Source: Methylobacterium isbiliense (GTDB lineage Bacteria; Pseudomonadota; Alphaproteobacteria; Rhizobiales; Beijerinckiaceae). Taken from it: a stretch of DNA of 64,000 nucleotides. The stretch is from positions 1 through 64,000 of the forward strand of contig NZ_BPQQ01000004.1 in NCBI RefSeq assembly GCF_022179325.1, read 5' to 3'. The position numbers were made by a program, and so were the translations under genes. How positions within the stretch are numbered: position 1 is the stretch's first letter; each line of letters starts with the position of its first letter. Under the pieces are notes generated by a model. It was not told the DNA's origin, did not search any database, and saw nothing but the letters and a program-made list of their open reading frames with translations. Positions 63,699 to 64,000 of this stretch are shown in pieces.

Positions 63699-64000
63699 AT
63701 GAGAGATCCCGTCGACTACTACAACAGCGCGCTCGTGCCCATGGTGGTCGAGCAGTCGAGCCGCGGCGAGCGCGCCTTCGACATTTACTCGCGCCTGTTG
63801 CGCGAACGCATCATCTTCCTGACCGGGCCGGTCGAGGACTACTCCGCCTCGCTGATCGTGGCGCAGTTGCTGTTCCTCGAAGCCGAGAACCCGAAGAAGG
63901 AGATCTCCTTCTACATCAACTCGCCGGGCGGCGTGGTCACCTCCGGCCTGTCGATCTACGACACGATGCAGTTCATCCGCTGCCCCGTGGCCACGCTCTG
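63699..64000 (+). CDS. clpP: ATP-dependent Clp protease proteolytic subunit (partial, 5' end)
   Basis: The first 100 codons are visible and the gene runs off the right edge. The N-terminus [20 protein letters not shown] and [23 protein letters not shown], then [22 protein letters not shown], are conserved ClpP sequence. The catalytic Ser lies just beyond the visible end (after VATL), so it cannot be checked. The product forms a 14-mer protease with ClpX or ClpA. It follows tig, and clpX is expected downstream. Confidence 0.95.
   Translation, partial: MRDPVDYYNSALVPMVVEQSSRGERAFDIYSRLLRERIIFLTGPVEDYSASLIVAQLLFLEAENPKKEISFYINSPGGVVTSGLSIYDTMQFIRCPVATL

Overview
This 64 kb window is the chromosome of a GC-rich alphaproteobacterium, most likely Methylobacterium or another member of the Methylobacteriaceae (Hyphomicrobiales). 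The assignment rests on gene content. There is a GcrA cell-cycle regulator, a divK-pleD pair next to a dinB/DUF3572 pair, and an alphaproteobacterial rnr-DUF983-NUDIX-rpmG block. A eukaryote-type glutamine synthetase (glnII) occurs beside glnB-glnA, and an mdh-sucCDAB-lpd TCA block is present. No rRNA, CRISPR array, insertion sequence, prophage or replication origin is visible. Most of the window is ordinary core chromosome; the accessory part is about 23-42 kb.

Layout. 0-2 kb: a perfect 21-bp inverted repeat at the left edge, then glnII behind a clear sigma-54 promoter. 2-6 kb: plsC, gph, a cold-shock gene with a long leader, four small unknown genes and tRNA-Val(CAC). 6-10 kb: gltX, a GNAT acetyltransferase, zapE and a TetR regulator. 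10-21 kb: the TCA block mdh, sucC, sucD, sucA, a YciI-like gene, sucB, an SDR and lpd. It encodes malate dehydrogenase, succinyl-CoA synthetase and all three components of 2-oxoglutarate dehydrogenase. 21-23 kb: a two-receiver response regulator and XerC.

23-42 kb holds transport and catabolism genes. There are two complete peptide/nickel-type ABC transporters of different architecture. Between and around them lie an M20 amidohydrolase, an ALDH7-type aldehyde dehydrogenase, a cupin, an acetylpolyamine amidohydrolase-like deacetylase, a GntR regulator, a class II aldolase and a 2-hydroxyacid dehydrogenase. Together these look like an import, deacylation and oxidation route for an N-acylated or amide-linked amine or amino acid; the substrate cannot be read from sequence.

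42-50 kb: asd, gcrA, an EipB-like periplasmic protein, dinB-DUF3572, and divK-pleD (phosphorelay and cyclic-di-GMP control). 50-56 kb: rpmG, an MFS transporter, an SDR, NUDIX, DUF983 and rnr. 56-60 kb: glnA and glnB (PII), with the NAD(P)H-hydrate repair gene divergent. 60-64 kb: a multicopper-oxidase-fold protein that has lost its copper ligands, tRNA-Leu(TAG), tig and the start of clpP.

Nitrogen assimilation is represented twice: GSII under sigma-54 control at the left end, and GSI with PII at the right. The most unusual items are the ligand-free multicopper oxidase, the 30-42 kb catabolic cluster with its translationally coupled transporter and dehydrogenase, the hairpin between the sucB Shine-Dalgarno and its start codon, the half-degenerate two-receiver protein, and a family of CCCCTCTCCC hairpins in several intergenic gaps.
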